A stretch of 64,000 bases of DNA. It comes from Pseudomonas sp. WJP1. Lineage in GTDB: Bacteria > Pseudomonadota > Gammaproteobacteria > Pseudomonadales > Pseudomonadaceae. The notes under the pieces are model-generated. The model worked only from the letters and a program-made list of their open reading frames with translations. It searched no databases and had not been told where the DNA came from. Both the position numbers and the translations under genes were made by a program. This document shows, in pieces, positions 44,100-53,270 of this stretch (the stretch's first letter is position 1; each line of letters starts with the position of its first letter). The stretch covers positions 3,088,501-3,152,500 of the forward strand of contig NZ_CP110128.1 in the NCBI RefSeq assembly GCF_028471945.1, in the 5' to 3' direction.

Positions 44100-45053
44100 T
44101 CAAAACAACAACGTCAGCACATCAAACAATGCCCGATCCGCCACCGCCGCCGACCGGGCGCGCCGCTTGATCTCCATTAGCAAGCAGTCCTTGAAGCATT
44201 GCGCCGCCTTACTAAGCACGGCGTTTCGACGGGTGATGACGCCCAGTTGGCTGCTATCGAAACGCTCTTGCAACGGTAACGCAGTTACCCAGCCCTGCAT
44301 CGATTCGGTGGCCATCATCACGCTTGGGCAATGGGCGAGCATGCCCCCATGGCGCATCATTTCGAATAGCAGTGAGGTAGAGTGGGCGCAGTGCAAACGC
44401 GCTCGGTCAATCTGCGCGCCATGTTGCCAGAACAGCTCCTGCATGAAAGCGCCATAGTCGGCCTGTGTGTAATTGACCACCCAATCTTGATCCAGCAATT
44501 GATGCAGGGACGTCGCGTTGGCGCAGGGGTGGTCGCGATGAGCGATGACGCTCATTTCATAGGTTATCAACGGCGTGCTGTCGAACTCTTGTAGCGACAT
44601 GGTCGGCGTTAACGTTCCAACGGCAAAATCGAGTGTGCCTTCGCGCAGGCGCGGCAGTGCCACAGCGCTCAAGCCCTCGAATATTTCCAACTGCACGCCG
44701 GGCATGCGTTCACGAAAGTGCTGCACCGCCTTGGTCAGAAAGGTCAGCATGATCCACGGCGTGACCGCAATGGACAGCCGACCCGTTATTTCGCCGCGCA
44801 ACTCCGCAAGTTGCGTATTGGCCCGTTCGATCTGGCCGACGACCAACCGCGCATGCTCCAGAAGTATCCGGCCGGTCTCGGTGAAGTCGATCCCTCGAGC
44901 GGTTCGCATTACCAGCGGTAGTTGGGCCATTGCTTCCAGCTCACGCAACGACTTGGTCACGGCCGCATGGGATAGATCCAACAGGCGTGCCGCCGCACGG
45001 ATGCTGCCGGTATCGGCTACGGCAACCAAGGCCTGCAGGTAATGAACTTTCAT
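44100..45053 (-). CDS. LysR family transcriptional regulator of the arginine-derivative island
   Basis: A 317-residue LysR protein: MKVHYLQALVAVADTGSIRA and LSHAAVTKSLRELEAMAQLPLVMRTARG in the DNA-binding domain, effector domain from about residue 93 (GRLSIAVTPWIMLTFLTKAV). It is divergent from the M20 amidohydrolase gene, with 131 bp between the starts, so it is the likely regulator of the following catabolic genes. Its effector may be an acylated or methylated arginine. Confidence 0.9.
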   Translation of the reverse strand: MKVHYLQALVAVADTGSIRAAARLLDLSHAAVTKSLRELEAMAQLPLVMRTARGIDFTETGRILLEHARLVVGQIERANTQLAELRGEITGRLSIAVTPWIMLTFLTKAVQHFRERMPGVQLEIFEGLSAVALPRLREGTLDFAVGTLTPTMSLQEFDSTPLITYEMSVIAHRDHPCANATSLHQLLDQDWVVNYTQADYGAFMQELFWQHGAQIDRARLHCAHSTSLLFEMMRHGGMLAHCPSVMMATESMQGWVTALPLQERFDSSQLGVITRRNAVLSKAAQCFKDCLLMEIKRRARSAAVADRALFDVLTLLF

Positions 45054-45184
45054 GGATACTGCTCAAAATAATGGTAAGGGGGGCAACCAATGGTTGCCAG
45101 TGTAACCAATTTGGGTCTCCCTGGGTCGCAGATGCCTGCTTATGCTTGGAACCAATCCCCCCTCCACCGACCAGGAACCCCATT

Positions 45185-46363
45185 ATGCAGCACGACGCCG
45201 TATTAGCCGGTATCCGCGATATTCAGGATGAGATGATTGAGTTGCGTCACCGCATTCACACGCATCCGGAACTCAGTTTCGAGGAGTTCGTGACCAGTGA
45301 CCTGATCGCTGATTGCCTGCAGCGCTGGGGCTATGCCGTGCATCGCGGACTGGGTGGCACCGGCGTGGTCGGCACCCTTCACAATGGCGAGGGGCGTGCC
45401 CTGGGCCTGCGGGCCGATATGGACGCGCTGCCCATTCAAGAGGCAACCGGCCTCGCCTATGCGAGCAAGCTCGAAGGCAAAATGCATGCTTGTGGCCACG
45501 ACGGTCATACCGCCTCGTTGCTTGCTGCGGCGAAATACCTGGCTGAGTACAAACCGTTCAAGGGCACGCTGCACATGATTTTCCAGCCTGCCGAGGAAAA
45601 TGGTGGCGGCGCGAATGAAATGCTCAAAGACGGTCTGTTTGAACTGTTTCCATGCGACGCGGTGTTCGCGTTACACAATATGCCTGGCCATCCAGTGGGC
45701 AAATTCGGCTTTCTGGCCGGTCCTTACATGGCTTCGGCCGACGACGTCATCATTCGCGTTCGCGCCTTGGGTGGCCATGGTGCGATGCCGCACAAGGCAG
45801 TCGATCCCGTGGTGGTGAGTGCTTCGATAGTGATGGCGCTGCAAAGCGTGGTGTCGCGTAACGTCCATCCGCTCGACACAGCCATTATCACGGTGGGTGC
45901 TATCCATGCGGGTAAGGCGAGCAATGTCATTCCCGATAGCGCCGAAATGCACCTGTCGGTACGAGCGCACAACGCGCAGGTGCGGGATCTGCTGCAAAGC
46001 CGTATTACCGAGTTGGCGCAGTATCAGGCCAAGAGCTTCGGAGCGACCGCCGATGTTGAGTACACCCGCTGCTATCCGGTGCTGATCAACCATGTCGAGG
46101 AGACCGCACTGGCACGGGAGGTGGCGCTCGAATGGCTGGGGGAGGAGGGTCTGATCGAGAATATGGTGCCGCTGACCGGCAGTGAGGATTTTGCCTTCCT
46201 GTTGGAGAAGTGCCCGGGCAGTTACCTGATTATTGGTAATGGCGAGGGCGAGGGCGGCTGCATGGTGCATAACCCCGGTTATGACTTCAATGATGAGTGC
46301 CTGCCGTTGGCAGCAACGTACTGGGTCAAACTGACCGAGAGATTTTTACCGTTGAATCCTTGA
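45185..46363 (+). CDS. M20 family amidohydrolase (hippurate hydrolase-like)
   Basis: A 392-residue metal-dependent amidohydrolase. Metal/active-site motifs are present: LRADMDALP (75-83), MHACGHDGH (100-108, with Cys103 and His105) and PAEENGGG (136-143). Members remove acyl groups from N-acyl amino acids (hippurate, N-acetyl or N-acyl amino acids). In this island it could release arginine or a derivative from an N-acyl form. A short spacer separates it from the binding-protein gene. The start ATG at 45185 is preferred to longer frames, which run into the divergent LysR gene. Confidence 0.9.
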   Translation: MQHDAVLAGIRDIQDEMIELRHRIHTHPELSFEEFVTSDLIADCLQRWGYAVHRGLGGTGVVGTLHNGEGRALGLRADMDALPIQEATGLAYASKLEGKMHACGHDGHTASLLAAAKYLAEYKPFKGTLHMIFQPAEENGGGANEMLKDGLFELFPCDAVFALHNMPGHPVGKFGFLAGPYMASADDVIIRVRALGGHGAMPHKAVDPVVVSASIVMALQSVVSRNVHPLDTAIITVGAIHAGKASNVIPDSAEMHLSVRAHNAQVRDLLQSRITELAQYQAKSFGATADVEYTRCYPVLINHVEETALAREVALEWLGEEGLIENMVPLTGSEDFAFLLEKCPGSYLIIGNGEGEGGCMVHNPGYDFNDECLPLAATYWVKLTERFLPLNP

Positions 46364-46414
46364 GCCGCGAAGCTCACTTATTGCCGATAATCCAAATCTA
46401 ATAACGAGGTGATT

Positions 46415-47194
46415 ATGTTCCGACTCAACACTCTTTTTGCATCAGCATTACTGGGTCTCAGCATTGCGGCCAGTGCTCAGGCCGATACTGAAATCAGGTT
46501 TGGTGTGGACCCGAGTTATCCGCCATTTGAAGTCAAACAACCTGATGGCTCCCTGAGTGGTTTTGACATCGACCTGGGTAATGCAATTTGTGCCGAGCTC
46601 AAGGTCCGTTGCGTTTGGGTCGAGCAGCCTTTCGACGGCATGATTCCTGCGTTGAAGGCCAAGAAGTTTGACGCAATCTTATCGGCGTTCAGTGCCACTG
46701 AGGTGCGACGTAAACAAGTGGACTTCAGTCATCGACTGTACAACGGCCCATCGGCCCTTATCGCCAAAGAACATTCAAATCTGCTACCGACCGCCGAGTC
46801 CTTGAAAGGCAAAACCGTGGGGGTTATGCAAGGTTCGGCTCAAGAGACATTTGCGAAGTCAGTATGGAGTCCTCACGATGTCAACATTCTTTCCTATCAA
46901 AGCCAGGATCAAATATACATCGATCTGATCAACGGCCGCTTGGACGCAGCTTTTCAACCGGCGGTACAAGGTGATCTTGGCTTTTTGCAAAAGCCTCAGG
47001 GCAAAGGCTTTTCTTTTGCCGGTGAGCCCCTTACCGATAAGCGCTTGACCGATGACGGTGTCGCGATCGGAATCAGAAAAGGGGACGATCCGCTTCGAGA
47101 GAAGCTCAATACAGCCATTGCAAGCATTCGCGCGTCGGGTGAGTACGACAAACTGGCGAGTAAATATTTCAATTTTGATATCTACGGCAAGTGA
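46415..47194 (+). CDS. Amino-acid ABC transporter substrate-binding protein, HisJ/ArgT-type
   Basis: A 259-residue periplasmic protein with a signal peptide (cleavage SAQA-DT near residue 23) and the family-3 binding-protein core: IRFGVDPSYPPFEVKQPDGSLSGFDIDLGNAIC is abbreviated here by its ends, IRFGVDPSYPPF and FDIDLGNAIC, followed by FDGMIPALKAKKFDAILS and GIRKGDDPLREKLN. The lysine/arginine/ornithine-binding subgroup is the best fit. The ATG at 46415 has ACGAGG upstream; a GTG six bases earlier is an alternative. It is separated from its permease genes by 640 bp containing a porin fragment. Confidence 0.9.
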   Translation: MFRLNTLFASALLGLSIAASAQADTEIRFGVDPSYPPFEVKQPDGSLSGFDIDLGNAICAELKVRCVWVEQPFDGMIPALKAKKFDAILSAFSATEVRRKQVDFSHRLYNGPSALIAKEHSNLLPTAESLKGKTVGVMQGSAQETFAKSVWSPHDVNILSYQSQDQIYIDLINGRLDAAFQPAVQGDLGFLQKPQGKGFSFAGEPLTDKRLTDDGVAIGIRKGDDPLREKLNTAIASIRASGEYDKLASKYFNFDIYGK

Positions 47195-47536
47195 TCCTGG
47201 TTCGATGAATCAAAACGTCCAGGAAGTGGAGTATATATTGCAGTGGTATCACTGATGTGTAGTTTGAAACCGATTATGTATTGCTTGTTTTAGACTATGG
47301 ATTTCACCCGCTGAAGTCAGCGGCATGTTTCAGTGCGTGGCGCATCCACGCAAATGGTTCTTGATCGTTGGCTTTGGTGGTTTCTAGCCGCTGTAATGTT
47401 GAGCGCTGGATGGTGTGTTATTAGTTGTATGCCAAGGAGGGCAAGTGGATAAAGTCGCATTTAACAATTAAATAGCCGCCCCAAGTAAAACTGATGGGGT
47501 GGCGGTGCCTTAATAATAAAAAAAGAGCAAGACACG
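47195..47536. other. Non-coding interruption inside the ABC transporter locus
   Basis: No gene is supported. It is notably A+T-rich toward 47450-47530. It holds a hairpin at 47475-47503 (GCCGCCCCA/TGGGGTGGC, one G-U pair). Related transporter operons have the binding-protein and permease genes close together, so this stretch plus the porin fragment looks inserted or rearranged. Confidence 0.55.
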
Positions 47537-47731
47537 ATGTGTATGATCAAGTGGAACATTATTGCCCTGTTTGTTGCCGCAAGCACCTTATCAATGGCGA
47601 TGGCCGCATCCCAGGACGGCGGCAAGGGTTTCGTTGACGACAGCACGCTCTCAATCCTGAGTCGCCTGCAGTACATCAATCGCGACTTCAAGGATGGTTT
47701 CAGCAACCCTGCCAACGGTGATGGGGGCTGA
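47537..47731 (+). pseudogene. N-terminal fragment of an OprD-family porin
   Basis: A 64-codon frame encodes a complete signal peptide (ending MAMAA) followed by GGKGFVDDSTLSILSRLQYINRDFKDGFSN in pieces that match the first strands of OprD porins (compare GFVDDAKGSLELRNFYFDRDF of the intact gene at 60617). It stops after about 40 mature residues where intact porins have about 400. It is a truncated remnant unless it has been recruited as a small exported protein. Confidence 0.65.
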
Positions 47732-47837
47732 GTCACTCTGACCGAAGCCCCTTTTCAGGGGGCCACGAAATCCTGGGAAACACAGAGATTGCGCCCATCC
47801 CGATTGGGCGTCTTCTTGATCGATGAGGGGCTGCATA

Positions 47838-48566
47838 ATGCTAGAAAACTTATTGCAGATTCTGGGGCTGTCAGGCTTCAGTCTTAAGGGCTTTGGCCCG
47901 CTGTTGCTGCAAGGCTCGTGGATGACGATTCAATTATCCTTCCTGTGCTTGCTGGTGAGTGTTGGCCTGGGTCTGATCGGCGCCAGCGCCAAACTTTCAA
48001 AATTTGCCCTGCTGCGCATTCCGGCACAGGCCTACACCACGCTGATCCGCGGGGTGCCGGATCTGGTGCTGATGCTGCTGATTTTCTACACCCTGCAAAC
48101 CTGGCTGACCAGCCTGACGGAAGCCCTGGGTTGGGACTATATCGAGATCAACCCCTTCAGTGCCGGGGTCATCACCCTGGGCTTCATCTACGGGGCGTAT
48201 TTCACCGAAACCTTCCGCGGCGCCATCCTCGCCGTACCGCGCGGGCAGATGGAAGCAGCCACTGCTTACGGCCTGACTCGTGCCCAGCGTTTTCGCTTTG
48301 TGGTGTTCCCGCAGATGATGCGCTTCGCCCTGCCGGGCATCGGCAATAACTGGATGGTAATCCTCAAGGCCACGGCGCTGGTGTCGATCATCGGCCTGGC
48401 CGATCTGATCAAGGTGGCTCAGGACGCGGGTAAAAGCTCCTATCAGTTGTTCTTTTTCCTGATGCTGGCCGCCTTGTTCTATCTGGTGATTACCACCGTT
48501 TCGAACTACGTCTTGCATCGACTGCAAATCTTCTACGCCGCAGGCACCCGGGAGGCCGTGAGATGA
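47838..48566 (+). CDS. Amino-acid ABC transporter permease (HisQ/AotQ-like)
   Basis: A 242-residue inner-membrane permease with the polar amino-acid family signatures LIRGVPDLVLMLLIFYTLQ and the EAA loop EAATAYGLTRAQRFRFVVFPQMMRFALPGIGNNW, here given by its ends EAATAYGLTR and ALPGIGNNW. GAGGGGC precedes the ATG at 47838. Its stop overlaps the next permease start as ATGA. Confidence 0.93.
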   Translation: MLENLLQILGLSGFSLKGFGPLLLQGSWMTIQLSFLCLLVSVGLGLIGASAKLSKFALLRIPAQAYTTLIRGVPDLVLMLLIFYTLQTWLTSLTEALGWDYIEINPFSAGVITLGFIYGAYFTETFRGAILAVPRGQMEAATAYGLTRAQRFRFVVFPQMMRFALPGIGNNWMVILKATALVSIIGLADLIKVAQDAGKSSYQLFFFLMLAALFYLVITTVSNYVLHRLQIFYAAGTREAVR

Positions 48567-49273
48567 TCGAACTTCTACAGCAATACTGGCAGCCTTTGCT
48601 TTTTCGCGACGGCAATCACATCACCGGCCTGGCCATGACCCTCTGGCTGCTCAGTGCCTCGCTCTTCTTCGGCTTCGTGATGTCGATCCCGCTGTCGATT
48701 GCCCGGGTCTCGAGCAAAGTCTGGGTGCGCTGGCCGGTGCAGTTCTACACCTATCTGTTCCGTGGCACGCCGCTGTATATCCAGCTGCTCATTTGTTACA
48801 CCGGCATCTACAGCCTGGCCGCAGTCCGTGCTCAGCCCATGCTCGACGCGTTCTTTCGCGATGCGATGAATTGCACCATCCTGGCGTTCGCCCTGAGCAC
48901 CTGCGCCTACACCACGGAAATCTTCGCCGGGGCGATCCGCAGCATGGCCCACGGTGAGGTCGAAGCGGCCAAGGCCTATGGCCTGACTGGCTGGAAGCTT
49001 TACGCCTACGTGATCATGCCTTCAGCCCTGCGCCGCTCGCTGCCGAACTACAGCAACGAAGTGATCCTGATGTTGCACGCGACCACCGTGGCCTTCACCG
49101 CGACCATCCCGGATATTCTGAAAGTCGCGCGAGACGCCAACTCTGCGACCTTCCTGACCTTCCAGTCGTTCGGCATCGCCGCATTGATCTACCTGGCAGT
49201 CACCTTCTCCCTGGTCGGCCTGTTCCGCCTGGCTGAACGCCGTTGGTTGTCCTTCCTCGGCCCGGCTCACTAA
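48563..49273 (+). CDS. Amino-acid ABC transporter permease (HisM/AotM-like)
   Basis: A 236-residue permease, partner of the preceding protein. Typical segments: YLFRGTPLYIQLLICYTGIYSL and the EAA loop VEAAKAYGLTGWKLYAYVIMP. The two permeases form a heterodimeric channel for basic amino acids (lysine/arginine/ornithine/histidine or citrulline). It is followed 16 bp later by the ATPase gene. Confidence 0.93.
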   Translation: MIELLQQYWQPLLFRDGNHITGLAMTLWLLSASLFFGFVMSIPLSIARVSSKVWVRWPVQFYTYLFRGTPLYIQLLICYTGIYSLAAVRAQPMLDAFFRDAMNCTILAFALSTCAYTTEIFAGAIRSMAHGEVEAAKAYGLTGWKLYAYVIMPSALRRSLPNYSNEVILMLHATTVAFTATIPDILKVARDANSATFLTFQSFGIAALIYLAVTFSLVGLFRLAERRWLSFLGPAH

Positions 49274-49289
49274 TTCAGGATGCTTGTTC

Positions 49290-50054
49290 ATGTACAAACT
49301 GACCGTTGAAAACCTGCACAAAAGTTACGGCAACCATGAAGTCCTCAAGGGCGTTTCGCTAAACGCCAAGACCGGTGATGTGATCAGCCTGATTGGCGCC
49401 AGTGGTTCGGGCAAGAGCACCTTTCTGCGTTGCATCAACTTCCTGGAAACGCCAAACGACGGCGCCATGAGCCTGGACAACCAGCCGATTAAAATGGTCC
49501 ATGACCACCACGGCATGCGCGTGGCCGACGCCAGTGAACTGCAACGCATCCGCACGCGGCTGGCGATGGTGTTCCAGCACTTCAACCTGTGGAGCCACAT
49601 GACCGTGCTCGACAACATCACCATGGCCCCACGCCGGGTGCTGGGCGTGAGCAAGAAGGACGCAGAGGATCGCGCCCGGCGCTACCTGGACAAGGTCGGT
49701 TTGTCGGCACGGGTTGCCGATCAATACCCGGCGTTTCTCTCGGGTGGGCAGCAGCAACGGGTCGCCATTGCCCGTGCCCTGAGCATGGAGCCGGAGATCA
49801 TGCTGTTTGACGAGCCGACTTCGGCCCTGGACCCGGAACTGGTGGGCGAAGTACTCAAGGTGATCCAGGGCCTGGCCGAAGAAGGCCGCACCATGATCAT
49901 GGTGACCCACGAAATGAGCTTTGCGCGCAAAGTGTCGAACCAGGTGCTGTTCCTGCACCAGGGACGGGTCGAAGAACAGGGTGCGCCCCAAGACGTATTA
50001 GGCAACCCCAAAAGCGAACGCCTGCAGCAATTTCTCAGTGGCAACTTGAAGTAA
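49290..50054 (+). CDS. Amino-acid ABC transporter ATP-binding protein (HisP/AotP-like)
   Basis: A 254-residue ATPase: Walker A GASGSGKST, LSGGQQQRVAIARAL signature and Walker B IMLFDEPTSALDPELV, with the insert DHHGMRVADASELQRIRTRLAMVFQHFNLW typical of HisP-like proteins (ends shown only). It powers the polar amino-acid importer with the two permeases and the binding protein at 46415. The ATG at 49290 is preferred over an in-frame TTG. Confidence 0.94.
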   Translation: MYKLTVENLHKSYGNHEVLKGVSLNAKTGDVISLIGASGSGKSTFLRCINFLETPNDGAMSLDNQPIKMVHDHHGMRVADASELQRIRTRLAMVFQHFNLWSHMTVLDNITMAPRRVLGVSKKDAEDRARRYLDKVGLSARVADQYPAFLSGGQQQRVAIARALSMEPEIMLFDEPTSALDPELVGEVLKVIQGLAEEGRTMIMVTHEMSFARKVSNQVLFLHQGRVEEQGAPQDVLGNPKSERLQQFLSGNLK

Positions 50055-50437
50055 GTCCCAACCATCGAGCGATGAGTAAGTTACTCAATACGGCAAAAAG
50101 TCTGGGTACCTGGCAAAACAGTGCGGGGCATTTCGCCAGCGTTGGCGTCCCGCTATCACTTTCAAGCGTGATTGCGCGGTCACCTTTACGGACATGTCGA
50201 TGGGTTGGATCAAGAAACGGAAAGCAGCATGTCTGCCCCCACAGAGCCAACCTTAGCCGATGCCCCGCGTATGAGTGTTAGTTGATATAGCCAAAGACAT
50301 AAGTTGGGGGCGTGGCACTCAGCCGGATTGCCTTAGGGGAGTTTGATGTGCTTTAGCGAATGACTGCTTTTAGTTGTGCATTCAACCGGTCGATGCAACA
50401 CATTGGCCAAACCTTTCAGCAGGGAGTTACCGAACCT
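50055..50437. other. Intergenic region, no supported gene
   Basis: It lies between the transporter ATPase and ornithine cyclodeaminase genes on the same strand. Short frames at 50072-50281 have no conserved look and no good ribosome-binding site. It presumably holds a separate promoter for the cyclodeaminase gene. Confidence 0.5.
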
Positions 50438-51556
50438 ATGCAAGCAAAGCTCAATGTCATCCCCTTCGTCAGCGTCGACCACATGATGAAGCTAGTGCTC
50501 GAGATCGGGGTGGAGCGTTTCGTCAAAGAACTCGCCACTTACATCGAAGAAGATTTCCGGCGCTGGGAGTCTTTTGACAAAACACCGCGCGTCGCCTCCC
50601 ACAGCACTGACGGTGTTATTGAGTTGATGCCAACCAGTGATGGTGAGACCTACGGCTTTAAATATGTCAACGGCCATCCCCAAAACACGCGCTTCGGCAG
50701 ACAGACCGTAACCGCCTTTGGCGTGCTCGCTGATGTCGGCAGTGGCTATCCGGTGCTACTGACTGAGATGACTATTCTCACTGCGCTGCGCACCGCGGTC
50801 ATGTCTGCCGTCGCTGCCAAATATCTGGCCCCCAAGGGCGCGCGTACCATGGCCATGATCGGCAATGGTGCACAGTCGGAGTTCCAGGCAATCGCCTTCA
50901 AGGAGATCCTCGGCATCGATCGTCTGCGCATCTATGACATTGATCCATCCGCCACGGCCCGCTGTAAGAAAAACCTCGAAGGCTTGGGCTTCAACATCAC
51001 GGCCTGCGCTTCCACGGAACAAGCGGTCGAGGGGGCCAACATCGTGACAACCGTGACCGCGGACAAGCAGTACGCGACGATTCTCACCGATAACATGGTC
51101 GGTCCCGGCATCCACATTAATGCAATTGGCGGCGACTGCCCCGGCAAGACAGAGCTGCATCGCGACATCCTGCTTCGGTCCGATATCTTCGTGGAATACA
51201 CACCCCAGACACGTATCGAGGGCGAGATCCAGCAACTCGACTCGGACCATCCGGTTGTCGAACTGTGGCAGGTGATCGCCGGCAAGGCATACGGCCGTAC
51301 CGCCGAGCACCAGATCACGCTATTCGATTCTGTCGGTTTCGCAATCGAGGATTTCTCGGCCATGCGATACGTCCGCGACCGACTCGAGGAGACCGGACTT
51401 TTTGAAGAACTCGATCTTCTAGCTGATCCCGATGAGCCCCGCGATCTTTTCGGCATGATCCTGCGCGCCGCCAAGCCGGCAAGCGCCAACGTTGAAGGGT
51501 TCAAAGTCAGCCCCTTCGGCCACAACGTGTCCTCGCAAGTCAGTATCGACCAGTAA
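50438..51556 (+). CDS. Ornithine cyclodeaminase family protein
   Basis: A 372-residue member of the ornithine cyclodeaminase/mu-crystallin family. Substrate-side and cofactor motifs include GFKYVNGHPQNT, the TALRTAVMSAVAAKYLAP helix and the NAD-binding IGNGAQSEFQ. It would convert L-ornithine to L-proline and ammonia. GGGAG lies 11 bases before the ATG at 50438. It sits between the basic amino-acid importer and the porin/CtlX/DDAH genes, which fits as the last step of citrulline and arginine-derivative breakdown. The C-terminal tail is longer than in many relatives. Confidence 0.92.
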   Translation: MQAKLNVIPFVSVDHMMKLVLEIGVERFVKELATYIEEDFRRWESFDKTPRVASHSTDGVIELMPTSDGETYGFKYVNGHPQNTRFGRQTVTAFGVLADVGSGYPVLLTEMTILTALRTAVMSAVAAKYLAPKGARTMAMIGNGAQSEFQAIAFKEILGIDRLRIYDIDPSATARCKKNLEGLGFNITACASTEQAVEGANIVTTVTADKQYATILTDNMVGPGIHINAIGGDCPGKTELHRDILLRSDIFVEYTPQTRIEGEIQQLDSDHPVVELWQVIAGKAYGRTAEHQITLFDSVGFAIEDFSAMRYVRDRLEETGLFEELDLLADPDEPRDLFGMILRAAKPASANVEGFKVSPFGHNVSSQVSIDQ

Positions 51557-51713
51557 CCCATTAGCCAGACCACAGGGGGCGCAATGTGCCCTCACGCTAG
51601 CGTATTGCCGTAATTCGCCAATCAGGCGCACAGCAAACGATTGCGATGCTTTGTATGAGTTCTAAACCCAATAGCCGATTTGGCATACAACAAGAAAGTA
51701 AGGAGCTTTACCC

Positions 51714-53147
51714 ATGAAACTCAGCAGCGGTGCGTTAATGGCCATGGCTATCAGCAGTATCACCGCCACGGCTTACGCCGAGACCCAAAGCCAGGCGCTC
51801 ACACCGGTTATGGTCAATACCAAAAGTGCACAAGCCGACGCCACCGGCTTCGTCGAAGGCCAATCGATCTCCGGCACCACACGTAACTGGTACGCCAACG
51901 AACAACTGCATCGCGGCAACAAATTCATTTACCGCAAAGACGGTGTACCCACCTCCACTGATCGTCGTATCAACTGGGTTCAAGGCACCATCATCAAATA
52001 CAACTCCGGCTTCACTGAAGGCGCCGTAGGCTTGAGCACCGAAGTAGCGGCCTACAACGCAGTCGCGCTGGAACGGGATCGCAAGGACCTGGCGTCCAAC
52101 AACGGTGGCGCACCGGGCACTCGTCCAGGCGCGGGCAACAACCGTACCCTGACCAAAGAGGGTGGTGATGCGCAGGGTCAGTGGAGCAAGCTGGGGCTGG
52201 CTAACGTCAAGGCGCGCTTCTCCAACACCACCCTGACTGCCGGCCGCATGAACTTCAGCAGCCCGCAAGTGGATGTGATCGGTACCCGTGCACTGCCTTC
52301 GAGCTTCCAAGGGGTCGCGGTTCACAGCGAAGAGTTGAACAACCTGGCATTCGACCTGGGCACTTTCGACCGCAACTCACCGCGAACCGAAGAAAGCGTG
52401 CGTAGGTTCCGCACCGAATACGCCAACGGCATCGTCGAAACCGACCACGTCTACACCGGCGGTATCACCTACAACCCGCTCGCCAGCCTGACCACCAGCC
52501 TCTGGGCGACCCAGGCTGAAGACATCTGGAACCAGTACTACTTCGGCGCCTCCCACGTACTGGGCGATAGCCAGGTACTGAGCCTGACCACGGGCCTGAA
52601 CTACTACAAAACCACGGAAACCGGTAAGGCCCTGATCGGCGACATCGACAACCAGGCCTACTCCCTGTCGTTCGGCCTGACCCACCAGGCGCACACCCTG
52701 ACCTTCTCGTACCAGGAAATTAACGGTAACGAGTACTTCGACTACCTGCACGAAACCAACGGCATCTACCTGGCCAACTCCCTGCTGTCGGACTTCAACG
52801 GCCCGAACGAAAAATCGTTCCAGGTTGCCTACGGCCTGAACATGGCCGAATACGGCGTACCGGGCCTGAAGTTCATCATCTACCAGGCTCGCGGTTGGGG
52901 CATTGACGGCACCCACTACACCGGCAACGGCGGCGTGGCAGGCAAGGGTTACGACGGCATCCAGGCCCAGGACGGCGAAACCCACGACGAATACGGCATC
53001 GGCGCGACCTATGCCGTGCAGAGCGGCCCACTCAAGGCTACCACTGTCCGCGCGAACTACACCGCTCACCGCGCCAGTGAAAACCAGGGAGATGGCAGCG
53101 TCAACGAGTTCCGTCTCGTGACCACCATTCCGTTCAATATTCTGTAA
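51714..53147 (+). CDS. OprD family outer-membrane porin
   Basis: A 477-residue porin with a signal peptide (ending TAYA-ET) and the OprD-type barrel: GFVEGQSISGTTRNWYANE, GAVGLSTEVAAYNAVALERDRKDL in the first strands, SFQGVAVHSEELNNLAFDLG in the middle and RLVTTIPFNIL at the C-terminus. OprD porins carry basic amino acids and other carboxylates. AAGGAGC precedes the ATG. Its place among ornithine/citrulline/methylarginine genes suggests it is the outer-membrane entry for basic amino-acid derivatives. Confidence 0.93.
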   Translation: MKLSSGALMAMAISSITATAYAETQSQALTPVMVNTKSAQADATGFVEGQSISGTTRNWYANEQLHRGNKFIYRKDGVPTSTDRRINWVQGTIIKYNSGFTEGAVGLSTEVAAYNAVALERDRKDLASNNGGAPGTRPGAGNNRTLTKEGGDAQGQWSKLGLANVKARFSNTTLTAGRMNFSSPQVDVIGTRALPSSFQGVAVHSEELNNLAFDLGTFDRNSPRTEESVRRFRTEYANGIVETDHVYTGGITYNPLASLTTSLWATQAEDIWNQYYFGASHVLGDSQVLSLTTGLNYYKTTETGKALIGDIDNQAYSLSFGLTHQAHTLTFSYQEINGNEYFDYLHETNGIYLANSLLSDFNGPNEKSFQVAYGLNMAEYGVPGLKFIIYQARGWGIDGTHYTGNGGVAGKGYDGIQAQDGETHDEYGIGATYAVQSGPLKATTVRANYTAHRASENQGDGSVNEFRLVTTIPFNIL

Positions 53148-53225
53148 TGCACCTGCCCAAAGGTTGATTCAGTGACGAATCGGCCGTTGGGCGTTTGTCC
53201 TTTAACTCAACGCAGAGGGTTCTTG

Positions 53226-53270
53226 ATGAAAATGCTTCCCCTATTGGATAAGCAACAGAGCGGCGCATGA
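53226..53270 (+). CDS. 14-codon leader ORF overlapping the ctlX start
   Basis: ATG at 53226 preceded by AGAGGG opens MKMLPLLDKQQSGA, whose TGA overlaps the ctlX ATG as ATGA. This mirrors the leader ORF before the transporter at 31153. It may couple or attenuate translation of ctlX. There is no evidence of expression beyond the arrangement. Confidence 0.4.
   Translation: MKMLPLLDKQQSGA

Noticed and set aside
47746..47761. Short GCCCC/GGGGC hairpin after the porin fragment
   Set aside because: The stem is only five bases and no U-run follows, so a terminator call is not supported.
50072..50281. A 69-codon plus-strand frame after the transporter ATPase
   Set aside because: It has weak start signals and no conserved appearance, and may simply be open by chance.
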